NCBI GenBank assembly: GCA_036562385.1
Contig: DATCKG010000107.1
Span: forward strand, 7,847-71,846
DNA length: 64,000 bases
Direction: 5' to 3'
DNA from: DATCKG01 sp036562385
GTDB lineage: Bacteria > Bacillota > Sulfobacillia > Symbiobacteriales > Symbiobacteriaceae
Shown here in pieces: positions 53,792 through 61,597 of this stretch (within the stretch, counting starts at the first letter, position 1; every line of letters starts with the position of its first letter). Under the pieces are notes generated by a model. The model had not been told where the DNA came from. It searched no databases and worked only from the letters and a program-made list of their open reading frames with translations. The translations under genes and the position numbers were made by a program.

Positions 53792-55027
53792 ATGAGGGCA
53801 ATCATGGCAGCGCTCCTGAGCGGTTTTCTCGTCTTCGCGTCCATGGCGGCGACGCGCAACCTGGGGCCAGGGGACGATGCCGCGCCGCCCCGGCCGGGGA
53901 CGGTGGACCGTCACCTGGCGGCGGCAACGGACCGGTTTGGCATTTCCCTGCTCAAGGAGGTTTCCGCCGCAAGACCTGGCGAGAACCTGTTCCTTTCGCC
54001 CCTCAGCGCCCAGGTGGTGCTTACGCTGACGGCCAACGGCGCCCGGGGCGAGACGCAGGCGGAGATGCTGAAGGCCCTGGGTTACGGCGGGATGGATCTG
54101 GCGGCCATCAACGAAGGGAACCAGGCGCTGCTGGGGCTGCTGCAGAATCCGGATCCGGATGTGGAGCTTTCCATTGCCAATGCGATCTGGTATCAGCAGG
54201 GGCTGCAGGTGGCGCCGGAGTTTGAGCGAGTAGCGACACAGCAGTATCGGGCAGCGATTCAGGCAACCCGTTTTGGTCAGCCTGAGGCGGCAGCGGCCAT
54301 CAACGGCTGGGTTTCTGACCAGACCCGGGGGCGGATACCGCAACTCGTGGACCGCACCAGCCCGGACGACCGGATGTGGCTGGTCAACGCCGTCTATTTC
54401 AAGGGGAAGTGGGAAAAGCCGTTCGATCCTGCGCTCACCAGGGCGAGACCTTTCCACCTGGTAGACGGCAGCGTCCGGAACGTTCCCTTCATGCACCAGC
54501 AGGCTGTGTTCGGGTATCTGAAGGAAGATGGCATCACGGGAGTTCGCCTGCCCTACGGTGAGGGAGGACTGAGCCTCTACGCCTTCATGCCCGACCGGTG
54601 GGAGGGCTTTCTGGACAAGCTGACGCCTGAACAGTACCGGGAGTGGGTCGCGGCCATGGGCCAGCGGGAAATTCGCCTGGCCATGCCGAAGCTCAAGCTG
54701 ACGGATCAGGCGGAACTGGTGGAACCCCTCACCGCCCTGGGCATGCAGAAAGTCTTTGACCGGAGCCAGGCGGATCTCAGCGGCCTTTTCGTCGGGCTTG
54801 ACCAGCAGCTTTACATCAGCCGGGTGATTCAGAAGACCTTCCTGGAGGTCAACGAGGAGGGCACGGAGGCGGCGGCCGCCACGGGCGTGGGCGTGACGGT
54901 GACCAGCCTCCCCGTTGACCAGCCGCCGGAAGTGGTACTGGACCGTCCGTTCCTGCTGACCATCCGGGATGACCGAACCGGCGTGACCCTCTTCATGGGC
55001 GCCATCCTGAAAGTGGACGGGGCTTGA
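53792..55027 (+). CDS. Secreted serpin (serine protease inhibitor)
   Basis: 411 residues. The N-terminal 20 residues are a signal peptide (MRAIMAALLSGFLVFASMAA). Serpin motifs: ENLFLSPLSAQVVLTLTANGARGET, LVNAVYFKGKWEKPFDPALT, MHQQAVFGY, LPYGEGGLSLYAFMP, LEVNEEGTEAAAATG, and DRPFLLTIRDDRTGVTLFMG. The reactive-loop hinge E-E-G-T-E-A-A-A-A-T fits the inhibitory consensus. By standard spacing P1-P1' is Thr-Ser (VTVT-S), suggesting elastase- or subtilisin-like targets. ATG 53792 behind GGAGGG. Possibly protects against the cell's own or neighbours' proteases. Confidence 0.93.
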   Translation: MRAIMAALLSGFLVFASMAATRNLGPGDDAAPPRPGTVDRHLAAATDRFGISLLKEVSAARPGENLFLSPLSAQVVLTLTANGARGETQAEMLKALGYGGMDLAAINEGNQALLGLLQNPDPDVELSIANAIWYQQGLQVAPEFERVATQQYRAAIQATRFGQPEAAAAINGWVSDQTRGRIPQLVDRTSPDDRMWLVNAVYFKGKWEKPFDPALTRARPFHLVDGSVRNVPFMHQQAVFGYLKEDGITGVRLPYGEGGLSLYAFMPDRWEGFLDKLTPEQYREWVAAMGQREIRLAMPKLKLTDQAELVEPLTALGMQKVFDRSQADLSGLFVGLDQQLYISRVIQKTFLEVNEEGTEAAAATGVGVTVTSLPVDQPPEVVLDRPFLLTIRDDRTGVTLFMGAILKVDGA

Positions 55028-55036
55028 ATGGAAACG

Positions 55037-55081
55037 GGGGGCTGTCCCCCAGGCCATCTGAGATGGTCTGGGGGCAGCCCC
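55037..55081 (+). terminator. Terminator-like hairpin after the serpin gene
   Basis: GGGGCTG-T-CCCCCAG...CTGGGGG-CAGCCCC nested stem with an inner CCATC/GATGG. No strong T tract, but very stable. Confidence 0.7.
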
Positions 55082-55115
55082 GCTGCCATTATTCCTGACT
55101 GCGTTGGGGCATCAG

Positions 55116-55143
55116 AAAAGGGGCTGCCTGGCCGGGCATCCCC
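55116..55143 (-). terminator. Intrinsic terminator of the small membrane protein gene
   Basis: On the leftward strand GGGGATGCC pairs with GGCAGCCCC (one mismatch) and is followed by TTTTC, just past the stop at 55152. Confidence 0.75.
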
Positions 55144-55151
55144 TCTCGTTT

Positions 55152-55430
55152 TCAAATCGAGTCCACAAACTCCTTCGCTTCTTTCAAGGTAAGACCGCGC
55201 ACCTCCCGCACCCGCTGAATCGCCTGGACGGTTTTTCCCTGAGCGAGTAGCTGGCGAATCTCCGTTTCCAGCGGATCCTCGGGCACCCCCAGCCTGTCTG
55301 CCACCTTCCCGAGCAGTTCCTGAGTGCGCTTCACCCGCCGCTCCAGCGCCTGGACCCGTTGATGCAGGGCATAGATCGGCCACTCCGCAGCCGCCACCAA
55401 GGCAACAACCCCCACGAAAAGCCATTCCAC
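55152..55430 (-). CDS. Membrane-anchored protein with L7/L12 C-terminal-like domain
   Basis: 92 residues from GTG 55430; a GTG three codons upstream directly abuts GGGAGG and is less likely. One membrane helix (about 2-20), a short coiled coil (LHQRVQALERRVKRTQELL), then a linker and a C-terminal segment (residues 65-92) reading GKTVQAIQRVREVRGLTLKEAKEFVDSI-like, which closely resembles the helix-turn-helix of ribosomal protein L7/L12 CTD. It is not a ribosomal protein. A membrane-tethered factor-binding or dimerisation module is a guess. Single-gene unit. Confidence 0.8.
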   Translation of the reverse strand: MEWLFVGVVALVAAAEWPIYALHQRVQALERRVKRTQELLGKVADRLGVPEDPLETEIRQLLAQGKTVQAIQRVREVRGLTLKEAKEFVDSI

Positions 55431-55476
55431 GAGCACCACCCTCCCTGAGAACAGACAGTTTCACAACAACATGACG

Positions 55477-55499
55477 GGGGTGGACTGCCCACCCCCGCT
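55477..55499 (-). terminator. Hairpin after the MFS gene
   Basis: CGGGGGTGG pairs with CCACCCCCG across five bases, about 85 bp past the MFS stop on the leftward strand. No T tract. Confidence 0.55.
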
Positions 55500-55582
55500 T
55501 ATTCCCTCAGGCGTTCTTTCCGCGTGCCATGAGCGCCTTCCGCTTGCCGATCGGCACAACCCTGACCTGGCTGTACAGGCCT

Positions 55583-56815
55583 TTACGGATTGGCATGGGC
55601 CTTGCTGGGGTTCCTGCCGGCTTCCACCAGGGGCCGGCTGCCCAGCAGCGCAAAGCTCATCAGGAACTGAACCAGCCCAGTGCCCACCAGGAGCCATTCG
55701 ATGGGGATCAGGTCCGCGATGGGGCCGAAGACCACCATCCCCAGGGGCATCATGGAACTGGTGATCATGCTGAGGATGCCGAAGATGCGGCCGAGGAAGT
55801 CCGTCTCGACCTTCTCCTGCAGCAGAACATTGGCGGGAGTGTTGAACATCGGCATGGCGATGCCGATGGTGGCCATGAAGAGGAGATAGATCCAGAACAC
55901 GGGGACCACGCCCAGGGCCACGGTGCAAATGCCCACGATGGCGACGGAGAGGGCCATGGTATGAACCCGGTTCCGGAAGCCGCCCCATGCTCCGATAATC
56001 GCTCCTCCCAGCATCATGCCGAGGGAGTACGCCACCTCGATGGCCGACAGGCGCCAGACCTCCTCGCCAAAGCTGCGGGCCACCTGCAGCGTCGTCAGGA
56101 ATGCCCCGGGGGCTGCTAACACGAAGAAGATCGCACAGAAAACCAGAAAGGCTTTCAAGTACGCGTGGCGCCGGACGTACCGAACGCCTTCCCGGAGATC
56201 GTCCAGGTAGCCGTTTTGTTGGGCCTGCATGGCCTTGGGGTGGGTGGAGACCCTGACCCAGGCCAGCATGGTGAAAATCGCAATGGCCGCCGTCGCCGCG
56301 TCGATAAAGAATATCGGCTCGATGGGGATCACGCTGAGCAGGGTGGCGCTGGCCATGGGGGAGATGAGGGAGACGATGGCCCGGATGCTGCTGTTGGCAG
56401 CGTTGACCCGGGTAAGCTGATCCTCCGGTACCATGTCCGGAAGAATCGCCCCCACGGCGGGCATTTGAACACCGGCCCCCACGGAGCGGACGGCGGACAT
56501 GGCAAACAGCAACCAGATGGACTTGTACCCCGCCAGGAAGACCAAGGCCAGGATCAGCGTGGCGAAAGCGGTAAGGCCATCGGAGAGGACGATCAGCCAC
56601 TTGCGGTTGTGGCGGTCGGCCCACACCCCCGCAAAGGGGGAAAGGAAGAAGGTGGGCAGATACTCCGCCACGATGGAGACCGTCATCATGAGGCCCGACT
56701 CAGTCTGGAGGGTGATGTACCAGAAAATGGCGTAGCCGACCACTAAAGAGCCGAAGTAGGAGATCGTCTGACTGGTGAGGAAGAGGATGATGTTCCGTTT
56801 CCAGTCCGATTGCAT
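55583..56815 (-). CDS. Major facilitator superfamily exporter
   Basis: 410 residues from ATG 56815; the TTG 18 bases upstream lies inside the GGAGGTCC ribosome site. Twelve membrane segments. The MFS loop 2-3 motif is GVWADRHNRKWLIVLSDG (G-x-x-x-D-R-x-x-R-K type). The N-terminal SQTISYFGSLVVGYAIFWY and mid EGVRYVRRHAYLKAF segments are typical of the MFS-3/enterobactin-exporter-like group of drug or siderophore efflux pumps. Cargo unknown. Monocistronic. Confidence 0.88.
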   Translation of the reverse strand: MQSDWKRNIILFLTSQTISYFGSLVVGYAIFWYITLQTESGLMMTVSIVAEYLPTFFLSPFAGVWADRHNRKWLIVLSDGLTAFATLILALVFLAGYKSIWLLFAMSAVRSVGAGVQMPAVGAILPDMVPEDQLTRVNAANSSIRAIVSLISPMASATLLSVIPIEPIFFIDAATAAIAIFTMLAWVRVSTHPKAMQAQQNGYLDDLREGVRYVRRHAYLKAFLVFCAIFFVLAAPGAFLTTLQVARSFGEEVWRLSAIEVAYSLGMMLGGAIIGAWGGFRNRVHTMALSVAIVGICTVALGVVPVFWIYLLFMATIGIAMPMFNTPANVLLQEKVETDFLGRIFGILSMITSSMMPLGMVVFGPIADLIPIEWLLVGTGLVQFLMSFALLGSRPLVEAGRNPSKAHANP

Positions 56816-56869
56816 AAAGGTTTGGACCTCCAAAAGGGATGGCGCGTGGGAGCTTTTTTCATCGTCGGA

Positions 56870-56906
56870 AAACGAACCGCCGGGGTACGGTGGTCATCCC
56901 CGACGG
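56870..56906 (-). terminator. Intrinsic terminator of the NagZ gene
   Basis: On the leftward strand CCGTCGGGG pairs with CCCCGGCGG (one G-U) across a 12-base loop, followed by TTCGTTTTCC, 15 bp past the stop. Confidence 0.75.
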
Positions 56907-56921
56907 CCGCTGCTCGGGGGA

Positions 56922-58715
56922 TTATGGGAGAGTAAGTCCGTGTCCCACCGGGTAGAGCCCCGGAATGCTGACGGGCAGTTTGCCCTTGGGAGAAGCCTTA
57001 CCGAAGACCAGTGCTCCCACGCCTCGGAGGTTGGGTACTTGGTAGCCGTACGCAGCGATATAGGTCTGGATCTCCGGCAGGGCGATCAGGTCGTAGGGTT
57101 CTCCGGCGCCCACCACGATCACCGGTTTACCGGAGGCGATCAGTTCCTGGATCAGTTCCCGGTGGCCAGGGTAATCGGCCGGATTGTAGGCGGCGTAGAC
57201 GATGGCCGCCGCCTGAGCCGCCAGGGTGCGCACCTCGTCTGCCTGCTGGGCGGTGGGAACCGTATCCACCAATACCTCCCGTACCGTCGGATGGTGGGCT
57301 TTCAGACCGGCACCCAGACCCGTGAGACCTTCCGGCGAATCGGGAACCCGTTCGGCCTGCGACGGCGCCACCGCCAGTACCAGGTCACCCGTCGCCAGCC
57401 TCAGGGGAAGATGCTGATTGCGCACCAGGGTGAGGGCATCCATCCCCACCTGCAGGGCAAGTTGCCGGTGGGACTGGTTGTTCACCGCGGCCAGAATGGC
57501 ACTCTCCTCTATCGGAGGAGGCGCTTCGGCTCCCTCTGCGGGCAGCAGGCCCCGCTTGGCCTTGAGGCGGAGGTGCCGGCGGACGGCGTCATTCAGCCGC
57601 GCCTGCGGGATGCGGCCCTCCTGTACAGCCCGCAGGACCACCTGGTACAGATATTCCTGCTGTCCGAAGGACTCGGTCACCAGCAGGGCATCTGCCCCGG
57701 CGTTGATGGCCATCACCAGAGCCTCTTCCAGGCCCCAATGGTTGGTGATGGCCTTCATGGTGTCAATGGCGTCGGTGACCACCACACCCTCAAACCCCAT
57801 CTGATCCTTCAGCAACTTCTGCAGCACATGGGGCGAGAGGGTGGCGGGCAGCCCGTCGGTGGCCACTGCGGGGAAGGCAACGTGGGCGGACATGATGACG
57901 TCCACGTCCGACGCGATCGCACTGCGGAATGGTACCAGTTCCACCTGGTTCAGGCGTTCCCAGGGGTGGTCGACGATGGGCAGAGCCCGGTGCGAATCGG
58001 TGGTGGTATCGCCGTGGCCGGGGAAGTGCTTGGCGGCGGCGCTGACATTCTGCGCCTGGGTACCCCGGACGGCGGCGGCCACCAGCTTGCCGACCGCTGT
58101 CGGATCCTCGCCGAAGGAGCGGATGCCGATCACCGGGTTCAAGGGGTTGTTGTTCACATCGGCAACAGGGCTGAGGTTCAGATTGATGCCCACCGCTGCC
58201 AGCTCCTCGGCGATGGCCGCCGCCACTTGCTCGGCGTACGCCGCAGACCCTGTAGCCCCGATGGCCATGGCGCCCGGCCAGGTGGTAAAGGGGTAGGTCC
58301 ACCGCTGCACCAGGCCGCCTTCCTGATCCACGGCGATCACCAGACCCGGCAGCGGCCGGCCGTGCTCAAACGTGAGGGCCTGCATGGCCTCGGTCAGCCG
58401 GCGCAGCCGGACAGGATCGTTACCCTGGCGGGCGAAGAAGATAAAGCCGCCGGCTTTGCCCTCCCGAATGAGCTGCTCCGCCTCCGGGCTGAGGGTTTCC
58501 TCTGGCATGCCGAACCAGAAGAGCTGGCCAACCTTTTCCTCCACCGTCAGGTGCTCCAGCCACCAGTCCACAGCACGCTCCTCCCGGGGTGGAGAGTCAC
58601 CGGGCTCCTGTTGGCCGGGTGACGCCGGCTTCCAGCACCCGGTAAGGAGCAGGGAGAGGACCAGGACCAGAACCGGCAGCTTCAAGAAGCACGGCGGTGT
58701 GCGGAAAAGGTTCAC
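56922..58715 (-). CDS. nagZ: Lipoprotein beta-N-acetylhexosaminidase, GH3 (NagZ-like)
   Basis: 597 residues from GTG 58715 (AGGAGG eight bases upstream). The signal peptide ends in the lipobox LLTGC, so it is a lipoprotein. GH3 N-terminal barrel: VAVDQEGGLVQR, the NLSPVADVN strand, GIRSFGEDP, the NagZ signature KHFPGHGDTTTDSH (Asp/His acid-base dyad), and the nucleophile Asp in GVVVTDAIDTM. A second GH3-C-like domain (about 400-597) follows. It would release N-acetylglucosamine from peptidoglycan fragments outside the membrane, as in Bacillus NagZ. Confidence 0.93.
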   Translation of the reverse strand: MNLFRTPPCFLKLPVLVLVLSLLLTGCWKPASPGQQEPGDSPPREERAVDWWLEHLTVEEKVGQLFWFGMPEETLSPEAEQLIREGKAGGFIFFARQGNDPVRLRRLTEAMQALTFEHGRPLPGLVIAVDQEGGLVQRWTYPFTTWPGAMAIGATGSAAYAEQVAAAIAEELAAVGINLNLSPVADVNNNPLNPVIGIRSFGEDPTAVGKLVAAAVRGTQAQNVSAAAKHFPGHGDTTTDSHRALPIVDHPWERLNQVELVPFRSAIASDVDVIMSAHVAFPAVATDGLPATLSPHVLQKLLKDQMGFEGVVVTDAIDTMKAITNHWGLEEALVMAINAGADALLVTESFGQQEYLYQVVLRAVQEGRIPQARLNDAVRRHLRLKAKRGLLPAEGAEAPPPIEESAILAAVNNQSHRQLALQVGMDALTLVRNQHLPLRLATGDLVLAVAPSQAERVPDSPEGLTGLGAGLKAHHPTVREVLVDTVPTAQQADEVRTLAAQAAAIVYAAYNPADYPGHRELIQELIASGKPVIVVGAGEPYDLIALPEIQTYIAAYGYQVPNLRGVGALVFGKASPKGKLPVSIPGLYPVGHGLTLP

Positions 58716-58869
58716 GGGCACGGCCTCCTACTGGTTGATGGAATGGCGTTGCCTTCACAATGATAGGGTGCCCTGACCCTTGCACACAGGGCACTCTGAT
58801 TGAAAATTTGCCGCGGAAGGGACATCAACCTGCCCGCGGACAGAAAAGTGCGGGAAGGGAGAGGAGCAC

Positions 58870-60279
58870 ATGGACCAACAGGGCACCGCTGCGGTGCCGC
58901 GCATCGTCATCGGGGGTGTGCAGTCCGGCGCCGGCAAGACGACCGTCGCCGTGGGTCTGATGCGGGCGCTGGCCGCCAGGGGGCTGAGGGTCCAGGGGTT
59001 CAAGTCCGGGCCCGATTACATCGACCCGCATGCCTACGGCTGGGCCACCGGCCGGCCGGGCCGGAACCTGGATACCTACTTCATGACCCCGGCGCAGGTG
59101 CAGAACGCTTTTGCCCAGGGCGCCGCCGGAGCAGACGTGGCGGTGGTGGAGGGCGTCATGGGCCTCTTTGACGGCGTGGACGGCAGCGGGGAACTGGGAT
59201 CCACCGCCTACCTCGCGAAGCTGCTGGGGGCTCCTGTGCTGCTAGTCATCGATGCCTCCGCCAGTGCCCGCTCCGTGGCGGCGGTGGCCCTGGGGTTTCA
59301 GCACTTCGATCCGAACGTGCGGCTGGCCGGGGTAATCTGCAACCGGGTAGGCGGAGATCGGCACGTGGCGATGCTGCGGGAGGCGCTGGCGGGCGTGGGC
59401 ATTCCGCTGGTGGGCGCCCTGGGCCACCAGCCGGGCCTGCAGATTCCGGAAGGCCGGCTGGGCCTGGCCCTGTCGGGCGAAACCGAGGGCCTCTCCCGAT
59501 GGATCGCCGCGGCCGGACAGTGCGTCGCGGAACAGGTGGACCTGGATCAGGTGCTGGCCCTGGCCCGGGGGGCGGGGCCGCTGCCTGACCATGGCACCCC
59601 GGGGGCGCAACCGGACCCGGACCCCTTTGCCCCTTCGGCAGCGGGGCAGTACCGGGGGCTGCGGATCGGGGTGGCCCGGGACGCCGCGTTTTGGTTCTAT
59701 TATGAGGATACCTTTGACTTGTTCCGCCACTGGGGGGTGGAGCCCGTCTTCTTCAGCCCCCTGGCCGATTCGAAGCTGCCCGCAGGCATCCACGGCCTTT
59801 ACCTGGGCGGCGGCGTGCCGGAGCAGCATGCCGCGGCCCTGGCGGGCAACGAGGCCATGCGGCGGGAAGTGGCCGCGGCCTGCCGGCAGGGCCTGCCGAT
59901 TCTTGCAGAGGGCGGTGGTTACCTCTATCTATTGGAGGGGCTTATCGGCGAGGACGGCACGTTCCATCCCATGGCCGGGTGCGTACCGGGGGTAGCCCGG
60001 GTGCACCCCTGGCTGCAGGCGTTTGGCTACCGCCAGGCGGAGCCCGGAAGCATTCGAGGGCACCTCTTCCATTATGCCAGGGTCGAGGGAGATGGCGAAG
60101 GCCTCCCGGCCTGGCGGCTCTATCGGCCGGACGGCACCTTTGAGCGGGCCGACGGCTATCGCCGGGGCCCCGTGACCGGTTCTTTCCTGCACATTCATCA
60201 CGCCTCCCAGCCGGCGGCGATGGAGGCCTTTCTGGCGCAGTGCCGGGAGGCGGCGGCCGGCGGGAAGGGCAGCGACTGA
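58870..60279 (+). CDS. cbiA: Cobyrinic acid a,c-diamide synthase lacking the glutaminase cysteine
   Basis: 469 residues. The N-terminal synthetase domain is intact: P-loop GGVQSGAGKTTVAVGLM, KSGPDYIDPHAYG, NLDTYFM, VVEGVMGLFDG. The C-terminal amidotransferase domain (about 255-469) is present, with LYLGGGVPEQHA and a late FLHIHHAS His. The nucleophile motif AECGG reads AEGGG: Gly348 (codon at 59911) replaces the catalytic Cys. The enzyme should still activate cobyrinate with ATP but could not hydrolyse glutamine, so it may use free ammonia. cobQ follows 15 bp on. Cofactor product links to the mutase at 3.4 kb. Confidence 0.88.
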   Translation: MDQQGTAAVPRIVIGGVQSGAGKTTVAVGLMRALAARGLRVQGFKSGPDYIDPHAYGWATGRPGRNLDTYFMTPAQVQNAFAQGAAGADVAVVEGVMGLFDGVDGSGELGSTAYLAKLLGAPVLLVIDASASARSVAAVALGFQHFDPNVRLAGVICNRVGGDRHVAMLREALAGVGIPLVGALGHQPGLQIPEGRLGLALSGETEGLSRWIAAAGQCVAEQVDLDQVLALARGAGPLPDHGTPGAQPDPDPFAPSAAGQYRGLRIGVARDAAFWFYYEDTFDLFRHWGVEPVFFSPLADSKLPAGIHGLYLGGGVPEQHAAALAGNEAMRREVAAACRQGLPILAEGGGYLYLLEGLIGEDGTFHPMAGCVPGVARVHPWLQAFGYRQAEPGSIRGHLFHYARVEGDGEGLPAWRLYRPDGTFERADGYRRGPVTGSFLHIHHASQPAAMEAFLAQCREAAAGGKGSD

Positions 60280-60294
60280 AAGGGAGACGGAAGG

Positions 60295-61134
60295 ATGCGC
60301 GCGCGGACCATCATGATTCAGGGAACCGCCTCCAGTGTGGGCAAGAGTCTGCTGACTGCGGCGCTGTGCCGGATCTTCCGGCAGGATGGGTGGCGGGTGG
60401 CACCGTTTAAGGCGCAGAACATGAATCCGTATACCTATAAGACTGCGGACGGCCTTGAGATCAGCCATCCCCAGGGAATCCAGGCGGAGGCGGCCGGGGT
60501 CGCCCCGACTCCGGACATGAACCCGGTGATCCTCAAGCCCATGACCGACTGTACGTCCGAGGTGGTGATTCACGGTCGTTCCCGGGGAATCATGCACTAC
60601 CGCACTTACTCCCAGCAGGGTTACGAGGAAGCAGCGGCGGCCATCCGGACGTCCCTGGCCCGCCTGAAGGAGGCCTTCGACATCGTGGTACTGGAGGGTG
60701 CCGGCTCCCCCGCGGAGGTCAACCTGCGGGAACGAGAATTGGTAAACATGCGGATTGCCGCCTGGGCGGAGGCGCCGGTGTTGCTGGTGGCGGACATCGA
60801 TCGGGGCGGCGCCCTGGCCGCGCTCGTGGGAACGCTGGAACTGCTGGAGCCGGAGGAACGGGACCGCGTCAAGGGGCTCATCATCAATAAGTTTCGAGGA
60901 GATCGGTCTCTGCTCAAGCCGGCGCTGGACTTCTTGGAGCAGCGGACCGGCCGGCCTGTGGTGGGCGTCGTGCCCTACTTGCCGTTGCCTCTTGGTGAAG
61001 AGGACGGGCCCCTGCTGGGGGACTCAGGGGCCAGGGCTGAGCGCGAAGCGCTGTACGACCGGCTGGCCGTGGCGGTACGGGAGGCGCTGGACATGGAGCG
61101 GATCTACCGGATCATGGGCCTGGGGCCACGGTGA
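60295..61134 (+). CDS. cobQ: Cobyric acid synthase, synthetase half only (amidotransferase domain missing)
   Basis: 279 residues against about 500 for normal CobQ. The ATP-dependent half is complete: MIQGTASSVGKSLLTAALCRI, APFKAQNMN, EISHPQGIQAEAA, NPVILKPM, VVLEGAGSPAEVNLRERELVNMR, VADIDRGGALAAL and GLIINKFRGD. After GVVPYLPLPLGEEDGPL the protein ends in a short helix and TGA at 61132. No GICGGYQML-type glutaminase domain is found downstream in any frame before the 88-bp repeats. Either a true ammonia-dependent short form or a gene cut by a rearrangement at this junction. Confidence 0.85.
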   Translation: MRARTIMIQGTASSVGKSLLTAALCRIFRQDGWRVAPFKAQNMNPYTYKTADGLEISHPQGIQAEAAGVAPTPDMNPVILKPMTDCTSEVVIHGRSRGIMHYRTYSQQGYEEAAAAIRTSLARLKEAFDIVVLEGAGSPAEVNLRERELVNMRIAAWAEAPVLLVADIDRGGALAALVGTLELLEPEERDRVKGLIINKFRGDRSLLKPALDFLEQRTGRPVVGVVPYLPLPLGEEDGPLLGDSGARAEREALYDRLAVAVREALDMERIYRIMGLGPR

Positions 61135-61142
61135 GCAGCGAG

Positions 61143-61230
61143 GCCGATGGAACGCCTGCCGCGCCATTCGCCTGCGCGGGCGTGCACGACCGATTCGGGC
61201 CCTCGGCTGGGGGCCGTCCGAAGGCCATTT
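61143..61230 (+). repeat. 88-bp direct repeat, copy A
   Basis: Matches copy B at 61350 at about 80 of 88 positions, starting GCCGATGG and ending AAGGCCATTT. It begins nine bases after the cobQ stop. Confidence 0.85.
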
Positions 61231-61246
61231 GTGCCCGGACGGCCCC
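61210..61246 (+). terminator. Hairpin at the end of repeat A, possible cobQ terminator
   Basis: GGGGCCGTCCG pairs with CGGACGGCCCC (11 bp) across 15 bases, followed by TTTGG. The left arm is part of repeat A; copy B does not form the same stem. Confidence 0.5.
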
Positions 61247-61349
61247 TTTGGCATGTCCGTAGGTTCGGCCTCGGGTCCGAATCTTGGCGGAACGGCGAAT
61301 GAATGCGGCAGCTTTCTTCCATCGGCCTCTTCTGTGCTGCCTTGCGGAA

Positions 61350-61437
61350 GCCGATGGAACCGCTGCCGCGCCCTTCGCCTTCGCGGGCATGCACGACTGA
61401 TTCGGACCCTCGGCCGGGGGCCGTCCGAAGGCCATTT
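61350..61437 (+). repeat. 88-bp direct repeat, copy B
   Basis: About 91% identical to copy A, 207 bp further on, in the 463-bp gap between cobQ and the conjugation pseudogene. Both copies are open on both strands, yet I see no recognisable protein. The gap otherwise holds nothing assignable. Confidence 0.85.
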
Positions 61438-61597
61438 CATGGCCCCAGGATGTGGACGAAATCGTGCGTAGAGTGCACGATCTGGCTAATCGGCTGCGGG
61501 GGCCACTAATCAAGGCGTGGGTCTGCAATACCCAGGAACTTCAGGGTCTGCTAGACGTTTGGAGCCGCCCTGGGCTACTACGGAAGGAGGGATAATC

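Noticed and set aside
61024..61528. Overlapping minus-strand ORFs covering the 88-bp repeats, with similar peptides in both copies
   Set aside because: The peptide similarity is explained by the DNA repeat; no start signals and an Arg/Pro/Gly-rich composition typical of shadow frames.
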